Under the pieces are notes generated by a model. That model worked only from the letters and a program-made list of their open reading frames with translations, was not told the origin of the DNA and made no database searches. The position numbers were made by a program, and so were the translations under genes. A DNA stretch of 64,000 nucleotides from Streptacidiphilus jeojiense (lineage in GTDB: Bacteria > Actinomycetota > Actinomycetes > Streptomycetales > Streptomycetaceae), in the NCBI RefSeq assembly GCF_000719095.1, contig NZ_JOEH01000007.1:174103-238102 (forward strand), read 5' to 3'. How positions within the stretch are numbered: position 1 is the first letter of the stretch; each line of letters opens with the position of its first letter. This document shows, piece by piece, positions 34,981-43,039 of the stretch.

Positions 34981-36123
34981 TCAGCTGTTCGAGCCGGGGC
35001 CGGGGTTGTTCCCTGGGGTGCTGCCGGCTCGCCGCAGGGCGATCAGGGCGATGTCGTCCTCCGGCGGCCCGTCGAGATGGGCTTCCAGATCCCGCCGGAG
35101 CGCGTCCAGGAAGAGCCGTGGCGCTGCGGCGCTCCACCGTTCGGCGCGTTCCGGCAACGGGTAGAAGGCCCCCGTCCGGTCCCGGGACTCGATCAGCCCG
35201 TCCGTGTAGAGCAGCAGCAGCTCGCCCGGTCCGAAGCGGAAGGTGGCGATCTCGTAGGGGGTGTTCGCCAGGGCGCCCAGGCCCAGCGGCGGGGAGGACT
35301 GGTCGTCGACCAGCTGGGTGGGGTGTTCCCGGCCCAGCAGCAGCGGGGGCGGGTGCCCGCAGTTGATCAGGTGGACCACCTGCTCGTCGTCGGGGATGTC
35401 GACGACGACAGCGGTGATGAAGCGCTCGCCGACGTCTCCCTCGGCCTCGGTGAACTGTCCCAGGCCCCAGCAGACGCTGCCTTCCAGGTAGGAGACCAGC
35501 TCCGGGAGCGGGGCCTCGCGGTGGGCCGCCGCCCGGAAGGCCCCCAGCAGCATCGCGGTGGCGTCCAGCGTGGTCAGTCCCTTGCCGCGGACGTCGCCGA
35601 TGATCAGGCGGGTGCCGGTGGCCGTGCGGGCCAGCGCGAAGAGGTCCCCGCCGATCCTGGTGCCCGCCTCGGCGGCGTGGTACCAGGACGCGATGCGCAG
35701 CGGGCCGGCCGTCTCCGGGATCGGCGGCAGCAGCACCCGCTGGGTCGCCTCGGAGACGTACCGGGCCCGGGAGAGCTCGCCGAGGTGGTGCTCCCGCAGC
35801 CGGCAGAAGACCGTCAGCAGCGCCGAGAGCGCGACCATGGAGCCGATCTGGACGATCAGGTTCTCGGTGCCCAGCACCCCCCGGGCCAGCCCGATGCACA
35901 CCAGAGTGAGCACGGCTAGCAGTCCGATGAACCCGGTCAGCCGCGGGCCGCCGAACGAGGCGGTGAACGCCGGCGCGACCACCAGCAGCGGCCCCAGGTG
36001 GACGTCGGGCGGCGACAGCACGTCCGCGAGGGCGATCACCGCCATCACCGCCAGCGCGATCGCCACCAGGCCCGCTCGCGACCGCCACGAGCGCCACCCC
36101 ACGAACCACTCCGGCGCGTCCAT
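34981..36123 (-). CDS. Membrane-bound SpoIIE/PP2C-type serine phosphatase
   Basis: A 380-residue protein. Residues about 15-115 form an N-terminal membrane domain (AGLVAIALAVMAVIALADVL, FIGLLAVLTLVCIGLA, IGSMVALSALLTVF). The phosphatase domain follows: VQRVLLPPIP-like linker, GTRIGGDLFALARTATGTRLIIGDVRGKG (metal Asp residues), GELLLLYTDGLIES and PEDDIALIALRR. Such phosphatases dephosphorylate STAS-type anti-anti-sigma factors. ATG 36123. The nearest STAS gene is 31598-31921, but a functional link is only a guess. Confidence 0.9.
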   Translation of the reverse strand: MDAPEWFVGWRSWRSRAGLVAIALAVMAVIALADVLSPPDVHLGPLLVVAPAFTASFGGPRLTGFIGLLAVLTLVCIGLARGVLGTENLIVQIGSMVALSALLTVFCRLREHHLGELSRARYVSEATQRVLLPPIPETAGPLRIASWYHAAEAGTRIGGDLFALARTATGTRLIIGDVRGKGLTTLDATAMLLGAFRAAAHREAPLPELVSYLEGSVCWGLGQFTEAEGDVGERFITAVVVDIPDDEQVVHLINCGHPPPLLLGREHPTQLVDDQSSPPLGLGALANTPYEIATFRFGPGELLLLYTDGLIESRDRTGAFYPLPERAERWSAAAPRLFLDALRRDLEAHLDGPPEDDIALIALRRAGSTPGNNPGPGSNS

Positions 36124-36200
36124 CCCCCCTGCATACCGCCGTTGCGGCCACCCCGCACGCCGGAGGCCGCGCGGCGCCGGGGATCGGGGCCGGTCAGGGC

Positions 36201-37060
36201 TCAGTAGCGGGCGACGCCTGCGTAGATGCCCAGCCGCTCGGCGTCCGCGGCCAGCGGCCCGTCCGGACGCCAGAACGGCGCGAGCACGAGGCCCGGCTCC
36301 AGCAGTTCCCCGCCCCCGAAGAACCGCTCGACCTCCTGGCGCGGCCGCAGGTGCAGATGGGCCGCGGCCTGGTCGTAGGACTGCTCGGCGCGCTGCGCCA
36401 GGTCCTGCGGCAGGGTGTCCCCGGTGCCGTGGGTCAGGATCAGGTAGCTGCCGCCGGGGAGGGCCTCCAGCAGGCGCTTGACGATGCCCTGCGGGTCCTG
36501 GTCGCCACCGATGAAGTGCAGCACCGCGACCAGCATCAGCGCCACCGGGCGGCTGAAGTCGAGCAGGTCGCGGACGCCGGGCGCGGCGAGGATCGCCTCG
36601 GGGTCGCGCAGGTCGGCCTGGGTCACCGTGGTCGCCCCGTGGCCGGACCCGCTCATCAGCGCCCGGGCGTGGGTGAGCACGATCGGGTCGTTGTCGACGT
36701 AGGCGACCCGGGCGGAGGCGTCGGCCCGCTGGGCCACCAGGGGGCACCCCCGGACGGAGTCTGGGGGAGGGTGTTCCCGGCGGCGGGGATGCCGGTGCCT
36801 ATGTCCAGGAACTGGCTGACGCCCAGGGCCGACACGGTGCGCACCGCGCGGCCCAGGAAGGCCCGGTTCGCCCGCGCCGCGTTCACCACGTGCGGGGTCA
36901 TCGTCGCCAGCTGCTCGGCGACGGCGCGGTCCGAGGCGAAGTTGTCCTTGCCGCCCAGCCACACGTCGTAGACCCGGGCGGGGTGCGCGACCTCGGGGTG
37001 CAGATCCGCCGACGGCGCCCGCTCGTCGGTCCCCTGCATCCAGGTCCTATCCTCCGTCAC
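36201..37060 (-). pseudogene. DUF574 methyltransferase disrupted by a palindromic insertion
   Basis: The N-terminal part from GTG 37060 (VTEDRTWMQGTDE...HPARVYDVWLGGKDNFASDRAVAEQ...FLDIGTGIPAAGNT) and the C-terminal part (ASARVAYVDNDPIVLTHARALMS...GIYAGVARY) are in different frames. Together they make a normal DUF574 protein like that at 28900-29748. Between the SAM motif and the next strand, where paralogues have a few residues (THEVAQ), the DNA instead carries a GC-rich palindrome of about 30 bp. The net shift is not a multiple of three, so the protein is broken. Confidence 0.85.
36740..36771. mobile_element. Small palindromic repeat element inserted in a DUF574 gene
   Basis: GGGGGCACCCCCGG at 36740-36753 and CTGGGGGAGGG at 36761-36771 form an imperfect hairpin centred on GACGGAGT. 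Comparison with the paralogue at 28900-29748 shows about 26 extra bases here. The sequence resembles short GC-rich palindromes that recur in streptomycete genomes, usually between genes. No other copy was noticed in this window. Confidence 0.6.
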
Positions 37061-37151
37061 GAACCCCTCCTGCTGCTGTACGCACCCGCCCCGGCGTCCG
37101 CGACGATACCGCATCCGCCAAGCCGCAGCTCAGAGTTGACGCCGCGCCCGC

Positions 37152-37976
37152 TCAGTCGAAGGCGGTGTCCCGGGCGGTCTTCTCCCAGGCCGTCACCTCG
37201 GCGCGGACGGCGTCGAGGTGGCCGAGGACCGCGTCGACGCCGTCGTTGCCCAGCGGCAGGTGCAGCGGGGTGTTCTCGGCGGCGAGGGCCGTCAGGATCG
37301 CGGCGGCCGCCTTGGCCGGGTCGCCGGGCTGGGCGCCGTCCCCGGCCGCGGCCATGGCGCGGGTCGGGCCGACGGTGGCGGCGTAGTCGTCGATCTCCGC
37401 GCTGACGCTGCGGTTGCCCATCAGGCCGGTGCGGAACGCCCCGGGCTCGACCACCAGCACCTTGATGCCCAGCGGTGCGACCTCGTCCAGCAGCGCCTCG
37501 GAGAAGCCCTCCAGGGCGAACTTGGTGGCGCTGTAGGCGGAGAACCCGGCGAAGGACATCTGCCCGCCCATGCTGCTGAGCTGCACGATCGCCCCGGAGC
37601 GGCGCTGCCGCATGGACGGGAGCACCGCCCGCACCAGGGCCGCGGGGCCGAACACGTGCACCTCGAACAGCGCGCGCAGTTCCGCGTCGGTGGTCTCCTC
37701 GGCCGCCCCGACATGGGTCCGGCCCGCGTTGTTGACGAGCACGTCGATCCGGCCGTGACGGGCGGTCACATCCGCGACCACCGCGTCGACGGCGGCCAGG
37801 TCGGTGACGTCCAGCCGGACCGCCTCGACCTGGTCGGGGTGCGCCGCCACCAGGTCGGCCAGCGTCTCGGTGCGCCGGGCCGCGGCGACCACGACATCGC
37901 CCGCCGCCACCGCCGCCTCGGTGAGCGCCCGGCCGAAGCCGCTGTTGGCGCCGGTGATCAGCCATACCTTGCTCAT
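37152..37976 (-). CDS. Short-chain dehydrogenase/reductase
   Basis: A 274-residue classical SDR. The cofactor motif is LITGANSGFGRAL (GxxxGxG); NNAG is at DVLVNNAGRTHVG; catalytic Ser in VQLSSMGGQMSFAGFSAYSATKFALEGF with Tyr-x-x-x-Lys. The loop after strand 2 (VVAAARRTETLADL) favours NADP(H). It resembles oxidoreductases annotated as ketoreductases; substrate unknown. ATG 37976. Divergent from a LysR gene that probably controls it. Confidence 0.92.
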   Translation of the reverse strand: MSKVWLITGANSGFGRALTEAAVAAGDVVVAAARRTETLADLVAAHPDQVEAVRLDVTDLAAVDAVVADVTARHGRIDVLVNNAGRTHVGAAEETTDAELRALFEVHVFGPAALVRAVLPSMRQRRSGAIVQLSSMGGQMSFAGFSAYSATKFALEGFSEALLDEVAPLGIKVLVVEPGAFRTGLMGNRSVSAEIDDYAATVGPTRAMAAAGDGAQPGDPAKAAAAILTALAAENTPLHLPLGNDGVDAVLGHLDAVRAEVTAWEKTARDTAFD

Positions 37977-38072
37977 CGCTACTCCGTGGGTCCGTGGTGT
38001 TCGCTCTGTTGGTCCCCAGCCTGCTCCGGTCGGGTCTCGCGCGTCCAAGACCTTCCGTGATAACCATGGGCT

Positions 38073-38978
38073 ATGGATGTGCACAGCCGGGATCTCCGCT
38101 ACTTCGTCGCGGTGGCACAGGAGTTGCACTTCACCCGGGCGGCCGAGGCGCTGTTCGTCTCGCAGCCGGCGCTGAGCAAGCAGATCCGGATGCTGGAGCG
38201 GACCCTGGGCGCGCCGCTGTTCGAGCGGGACCGTCGCGAGGTGCGGCTGACCGCCGTCGGCGCGGCGCTGCTGCCGCACGCCCGGCGGGTGCTGGAGCAG
38301 TGGGAGCAGGCCGTGCACGCGGTGGCTGCGGCCCGGGCCGCCCTGGACGGCCGGCTGGTGGTCGGGATGAGCACCGGCCCGGGGCGCGGCGGGATGCTGC
38401 CGGCGATCCGCTCCCGCCTCACCGCCGAGTACCCGGACGCGCAGCTGGTGCTCCGTCAGGTCGACTGGGCCGACCCCAGCGCGGGGCTGGTCGACGGCTC
38501 CAGCGACGTGGCGTTCCTGTGGCTGCCGCAGCCCGAGGCGCGGCGGCTGCGCTGGCTGGTGGTGGCCGAGGAGCCGCGGCTGGTGGCGCTGCCGGAGACG
38601 CACCGGCTGGCCGGGTGCGAGGTGGTGGAGTTCGCCGAGCTGCTGGACGAGCCGTTCCTGGCGCTGCCGGGCAGTGCCGGGGTGCTGCGCGACTACTGGC
38701 TGGCCGTGGACCAGCGCGGCGGCCGGGAGCCGCTGGTCGGCGCCGAGATCAGCGGGGTCGACGAGACCTACGAGGCGCTGGTGGGCGGGCAGGGCGTGTG
38801 CCTGCTGGGCGCCGGGAACGCCCCGCTGCTGACCCGGGGCGGTGTGGTCACCCGTCCGGTCCGCGGGCTGTCGCCGTCGCGGTTCGCGCTGGCCTGGCGC
38901 GCCGACGACACCCGTCCGCTGGTGCACGCCTTCGCCCGGGCCGCCCAGGCGGCGGGCTGCCGCCCGCCCGCCGCCTGA
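38073..38978 (+). CDS. LysR family transcriptional regulator
   Basis: A 301-residue LysR protein: MDVHSRDLRYFVAVAQELHFTRAAEALFVSQPALSKQIRMLERTLGAPLFERDRREVRLT, then a LysR effector domain. The 96-bp gap to the divergent SDR gene is the likely operator region (CCATGGGCTATGG lies at about 38064). Regulation of the SDR gene is inferred from position only. Confidence 0.92.
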   Translation: MDVHSRDLRYFVAVAQELHFTRAAEALFVSQPALSKQIRMLERTLGAPLFERDRREVRLTAVGAALLPHARRVLEQWEQAVHAVAAARAALDGRLVVGMSTGPGRGGMLPAIRSRLTAEYPDAQLVLRQVDWADPSAGLVDGSSDVAFLWLPQPEARRLRWLVVAEEPRLVALPETHRLAGCEVVEFAELLDEPFLALPGSAGVLRDYWLAVDQRGGREPLVGAEISGVDETYEALVGGQGVCLLGAGNAPLLTRGGVVTRPVRGLSPSRFALAWRADDTRPLVHAFARAAQAAGCRPPAA

Positions 38979-38992
38979 ACCTCGCCGACCGA

Positions 38993-41900
38993 TCAGGGAG
39001 TCAGCTCGGCGACCCGGGTGAAGGCACCGTCCTGGTCGGAGGTCACCACGACGCGTACCTGAGTGGTCGTCACCTCCCCGGCGAAGGGGATCCAGCGGTA
39101 CAGGGCCGTGTTGCCGGACACGTCGGCCTGGGTCACCCACTGCGAGCCGTCCCAGGTCTGGACGGTGAAGGCGGTCGGGACGCCGTCCGGGTTCGAGGCG
39201 AACCCCACTCCGTGCAACGGCACGGGGGTGGGAGCGGTGACCGTCAGGGTGTCGGGGAACTGGCCCTGGGTGTCGTCGTTCCAGAAGGTCGTCAGGTCGC
39301 CGTCGATCGCGTTGGAGGCGAGGTAGGTGCGGGTCGCGCCGTTGACGACGTTGGGTGCGTGCTCACTGGACGCGCTCGCGCTGGTTCCGGCCGGCCAGCG
39401 GCCGAAGACCTGCAGGTGCACCGGGGCCGTCGCGACGGTCCCGTCGGGCGTACGGACCTTCACCGTCACCGGGTAGACCCCGCCGGCGACGTCGGCTGGG
39501 ACGGTGATCCGCAGCGTGCTGCGGACCTCGGTGGTGGCCGGGGTGAGCGGAATCTGCGCCGGTGTCGCCGTGGCCGTCCAGCCGGCGGGCACGGTGGCGC
39601 TGACCGATACCGGGCCGGTGCCGGTGGAGCGGCCCTCGACCACGGCGGTGACGTCGCCGCCGGTACCCGCGGTGATCGGCGCCGGCTGGCTCGCCGTGAC
39701 CGCCAGGCGGGTGACGGTGGTCCGCGGCGGGGTCACCGTGAAGGTGTAGTCGCCGGAGCCCGCGGTGAGGGTGAGCTGCTGGTCGTCCGCCCGGCCGACG
39801 GCCAGACCGGGATCGGCCTGGGCGCGGTGCCCAGCCGCGTACACGGTCCGGTCGCCCTCGCTGACCGTGGACTGCGCGCCGCCGAGCAGCGGCAGCCGGA
39901 TGGTCGCCGTGCTGCCGACGGGTACCACCGCGTGGTAGGTCAGCGTGGAGCCCTCGCGCTGCCAGGAACTGACGACGGTTCCGCGTGCCGTCCGCTGCTG
40001 GGCCGAGGCGGAGGTCAGGTCACCGACGACGCCGGGGGCGAGGGTGAGGCTGCTGTACCCCGATCCGGTGCTGCCGGGCTGGATCCCGGCCAGCTGCTGG
40101 TAGAACCACTGGCCGATGGAGCCGCCCAGTCCGATGTGGTCCTTGGAGGAGGTCCCGTCCGGCGCGGAGGAGTCGACCCACTTCTCCCAGATCGTGCCCG
40201 GGCCCTGGCTGAGCATGTAGCCGAAGCTGGGGTAGTCGGTGCGCTCGGCCACCGCCAGCGCGACGTCGTTGCGCCCGTAGGCGCCGAGGGCCTGGAACAC
40301 CAGGGTGGTGCCGACGAACCCGGTGGTGAGGTGGTCGTCGTGGGCGGCGATGTCCTGCACCAGGCGGTCCGCGGTGGCCTGCTCGCGGCCGGCCGGGACG
40401 ATGCCCAGCACCAGCGGCATCGCGTAGGAGAGCTGGGTGCCGGTGCCGTACACGCCGGTGGCGGGGTCGAAGAAGCGCTTGGTGAAGCCGGCGGCGATCC
40501 GGGTGGCCAGGGCGCCGTACTCGGCCGCGTCGGCCCGGTTGCCGACGACGGCCGCCATCCTGGCGAGCAGTTGTGCGTCCAGGTAGTAGAAGCCGGTCTG
40601 GAAGTAGTCGTGCGGGGTGCTGACGGTGGCGACCCAGTCGTCGCCCCAGGAGGTCGGCGCGTTGACCACGATGTGGTCGGCGTCGCTGATGGTGCCCAGG
40701 TAGTCGACCCACGCCTTCACGTGCTGGTAGTTGGCGGTGATGGGCTGCTTGCTGCCGTACTGGGTGTACGTGTCCCAGATGATCTGCGGGTAGGCCGTGC
40801 CCCAGGCCGGGTCGGTGGCCCAGCCGGTGCTGCCGTTGGTGGGGGCGACCGAGGGGATGCTGCCGTCGGGGTTGAGGCTGGTGACCACGTCGCCCAGCCA
40901 CTTGGCGTAGAAGGACTGCATGTCGTAGTTGGCCATGGCCTCCACGTCGGAGTCCGCGGCGTCGCCGAGCCAGCCGTGCTTCTCGCGGGTGGGGCAGTCC
41001 AGCGGGATCGACTGCAGGTCGTTGAGCTGGGTCTGGGCCACCGCGCCCTGGATGGAGTTCAGCAGCGCGTCGGACGAGGTGAAGGTGCCGGTGGTGGCCA
41101 CGTCGGTGTGCACTTCCTGGGCGGTGACGGTGACGGCGGCACCGTCCGGGAGGCCGGTCAGTTCGGCGTAGCGGAACCCGGAGTAGTTGAACCGCGGTGC
41201 GTAGGTCTCGGCGCCGGAACCGGCGAAGGTGTAGTGGTCGGTCTGCCGTGGCGGGTCGCCCGCGGAGAAGCTGATGTTGGAGGTGGTCACCTGGCCGGTC
41301 GGGTCGAGGATCTCGCCCTTCTTGATGTCCACCGTGGTTCCGGCGGGCTGGGTCGCGGTGACGGTCACCCAGCCGGTGATGTTCTGGCCGAAGTCGTACA
41401 CCCGTTGGCCTGCCGCGGGCCGGGTCTCCTGCACCGGGGTGAGGGTCTTGACGATCTCGGTGGGCGGGGTGGTGTCGGCCTGCAGCCGGGTGAGCGCGGA
41501 GTAGCCGACCGCCGGACGGGCGCCGTAGACGCCGAGTTCGGCCAGCCGGAAGGTGCAGCTGCTGCCGATGCAGCGCAGCCTGGTGGCGGTGACCCGGACG
41601 TAGCGGCCGGTGGCCCGGGTGTCGAGGACCACCGGTGCGGTACCGGGCGACGGCTGGTCGGCGCCGGTGCGGTCGGCGACCGTGGTCGCGGTGGCGAAGG
41701 TCGGGTCGTCGCTGACCTGGACCAGGTAGCGCACCGGGAATCCGGCGGCGGGGAAGTCGCCTGCCGGGTCGTTGGTCGGCCGGGCGGGGAACAGCCGGAT
41801 CTGCCGGACGTCCTGGTCCGTGCCGAGGTCCGTCTGCACCCACTTGGTGGTGTCGGCGGTGGACTCGATGGCCGAGTGGTAGCCCTGGGAGGTGTCGGTG

Positions 41901-42982
41901 GAGCCGTCGACGCCGTCGGTGAGTGCGGCCGGCGACCAGCCGCAGCAGCTGGTGGTGTCCAGTGCGGTGACCGGCCTGCCCTGGGCCAGGCTCAGCGGGT
42001 GCGAGGCCGGTGCGACCGCGTGCGCCAGGGGCCAGGCGCTGTCGTCCAGTCCCGCGGTGTCCCAGCCGGTGACGGCCTTGCGGGCGTCGTAGGTCTCCCC
42101 GTAGTAGAAGTCGTCCCCGGTCACCGGTCCTGCGGTGGTCCGCCAGCCGGGTCCGGTGCCGAAGGTGGCCTTGGTTCCGTCGCTGTAGGTCAGGTCCAGT
42201 TGGGCCACGAAGGTGGGTTGGCCGCTGAACTGTCCCTTGCCCGCCATGAAGGCCAGCGCGTTGGCTCCCTGGTGCAGCAGGGAGGTGACGTCGAGGTCCC
42301 GGTACAGGACCCTGGAGGAGTAGTCGGTGACGGAGGAGTCGAGGACCTCGGACGGTTCGACCCGCGCGCCGTTCAGGTGCGGCTCCACCAGCCCCTGGGC
42401 GGCGAAGTACAGGCGGGCCCGGGCGACCGGCGCGGTGACCGTGAAGTCGCCGCGGACCAGGGCTCCGTCGCCGGCCTGCAGCCACCAGGCCGACCAGTCC
42501 GCGGCGTCGAGCAGCCCGGTGTCGAAGGCTGCCGGCGCCGACCAGGGCGAGGCCTGGCCCTGGCGGTTCCAGGTCCGCACCGACCAGGTGTAGCTGCGGT
42601 CGGCGGCCAGGGCGGGTCCTGCGTAGGCGACGTCGGTGGAGTTCTGCGAGGCGGTCCGGCCCGAGTCCCACAGGCGCGTCGAGCCGGTGCCCACGCGGAT
42701 CTGGTAGCCGGTCTGGCTCTGCGCCCGTGCGCTGTCGTGCAGGACCCAGGAGAGGGTCGGCCGGGCCTCACCGACCGGCAGTCCGGGGCCCTGGCCGTCG
42801 ACCTTGAGGTCGGTCGGGGCCTGGGCGCTGCCGGTGGCGCCCGGCGGGTGCTGGGTGGCGGCGGAGGCGAGTGCGGGCATCGCGGTGGGTACGGACAGCA
42901 CCGCGGCGATGATCGTGGTGACGATCGCGGCGGTCGTGGTCCGGCGCGGACGCCGGCCGCTGCGGATTGCGGGCCATGTCAC
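38993..42982 (-). CDS. Secreted GH78 alpha-L-rhamnosidase, multidomain
   Basis: A 1329-residue exported enzyme; signal peptide to about residue 41 (AMPALASA). Domains in order: Fn3-like N-terminal module (about 55-155), beta-sandwich rhamnosidase domains interrupted at about 333-490 by a discoidin/CBM67-like insert, the (alpha/alpha)6 catalytic barrel (about 635-965), C-terminal beta-domain (to about 1075), a NEW3-like domain (about 1085-1190) and a discoidin-like module (about 1192-1329). General acid Glu667 is in CPTREKHGWLGDA and the second Glu933 in TIWEKW, as in characterised Streptomyces GH78. It should release terminal L-rhamnose for the adjacent rha transporter. Confidence 0.93.
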   Translation of the reverse strand: MTWPAIRSGRRPRRTTTAAIVTTIIAAVLSVPTAMPALASAATQHPPGATGSAQAPTDLKVDGQGPGLPVGEARPTLSWVLHDSARAQSQTGYQIRVGTGSTRLWDSGRTASQNSTDVAYAGPALAADRSYTWSVRTWNRQGQASPWSAPAAFDTGLLDAADWSAWWLQAGDGALVRGDFTVTAPVARARLYFAAQGLVEPHLNGARVEPSEVLDSSVTDYSSRVLYRDLDVTSLLHQGANALAFMAGKGQFSGQPTFVAQLDLTYSDGTKATFGTGPGWRTTAGPVTGDDFYYGETYDARKAVTGWDTAGLDDSAWPLAHAVAPASHPLSLAQGRPVTALDTTSCCGWSPAALTDGVDGSTDTSQGYHSAIESTADTTKWVQTDLGTDQDVRQIRLFPARPTNDPAGDFPAAGFPVRYLVQVSDDPTFATATTVADRTGADQPSPGTAPVVLDTRATGRYVRVTATRLRCIGSSCTFRLAELGVYGARPAVGYSALTRLQADTTPPTEIVKTLTPVQETRPAAGQRVYDFGQNITGWVTVTATQPAGTTVDIKKGEILDPTGQVTTSNISFSAGDPPRQTDHYTFAGSGAETYAPRFNYSGFRYAELTGLPDGAAVTVTAQEVHTDVATTGTFTSSDALLNSIQGAVAQTQLNDLQSIPLDCPTREKHGWLGDAADSDVEAMANYDMQSFYAKWLGDVVTSLNPDGSIPSVAPTNGSTGWATDPAWGTAYPQIIWDTYTQYGSKQPITANYQHVKAWVDYLGTISDADHIVVNAPTSWGDDWVATVSTPHDYFQTGFYYLDAQLLARMAAVVGNRADAAEYGALATRIAAGFTKRFFDPATGVYGTGTQLSYAMPLVLGIVPAGREQATADRLVQDIAAHDDHLTTGFVGTTLVFQALGAYGRNDVALAVAERTDYPSFGYMLSQGPGTIWEKWVDSSAPDGTSSKDHIGLGGSIGQWFYQQLAGIQPGSTGSGYSSLTLAPGVVGDLTSASAQQRTARGTVVSSWQREGSTLTYHAVVPVGSTATIRLPLLGGAQSTVSEGDRTVYAAGHRAQADPGLAVGRADDQQLTLTAGSGDYTFTVTPPRTTVTRLAVTASQPAPITAGTGGDVTAVVEGRSTGTGPVSVSATVPAGWTATATPAQIPLTPATTEVRSTLRITVPADVAGGVYPVTVKVRTPDGTVATAPVHLQVFGRWPAGTSASASSEHAPNVVNGATRTYLASNAIDGDLTTFWNDDTQGQFPDTLTVTAPTPVPLHGVGFASNPDGVPTAFTVQTWDGSQWVTQADVSGNTALYRWIPFAGEVTTTQVRVVVTSDQDGAFTRVAELTP

Positions 42983-43039
42983 GGAGGTGGTTCTCCTTGT
43001 CCTCGGCTGTCTGACGGCACGTCCGTTCGGGTCGCGCGG

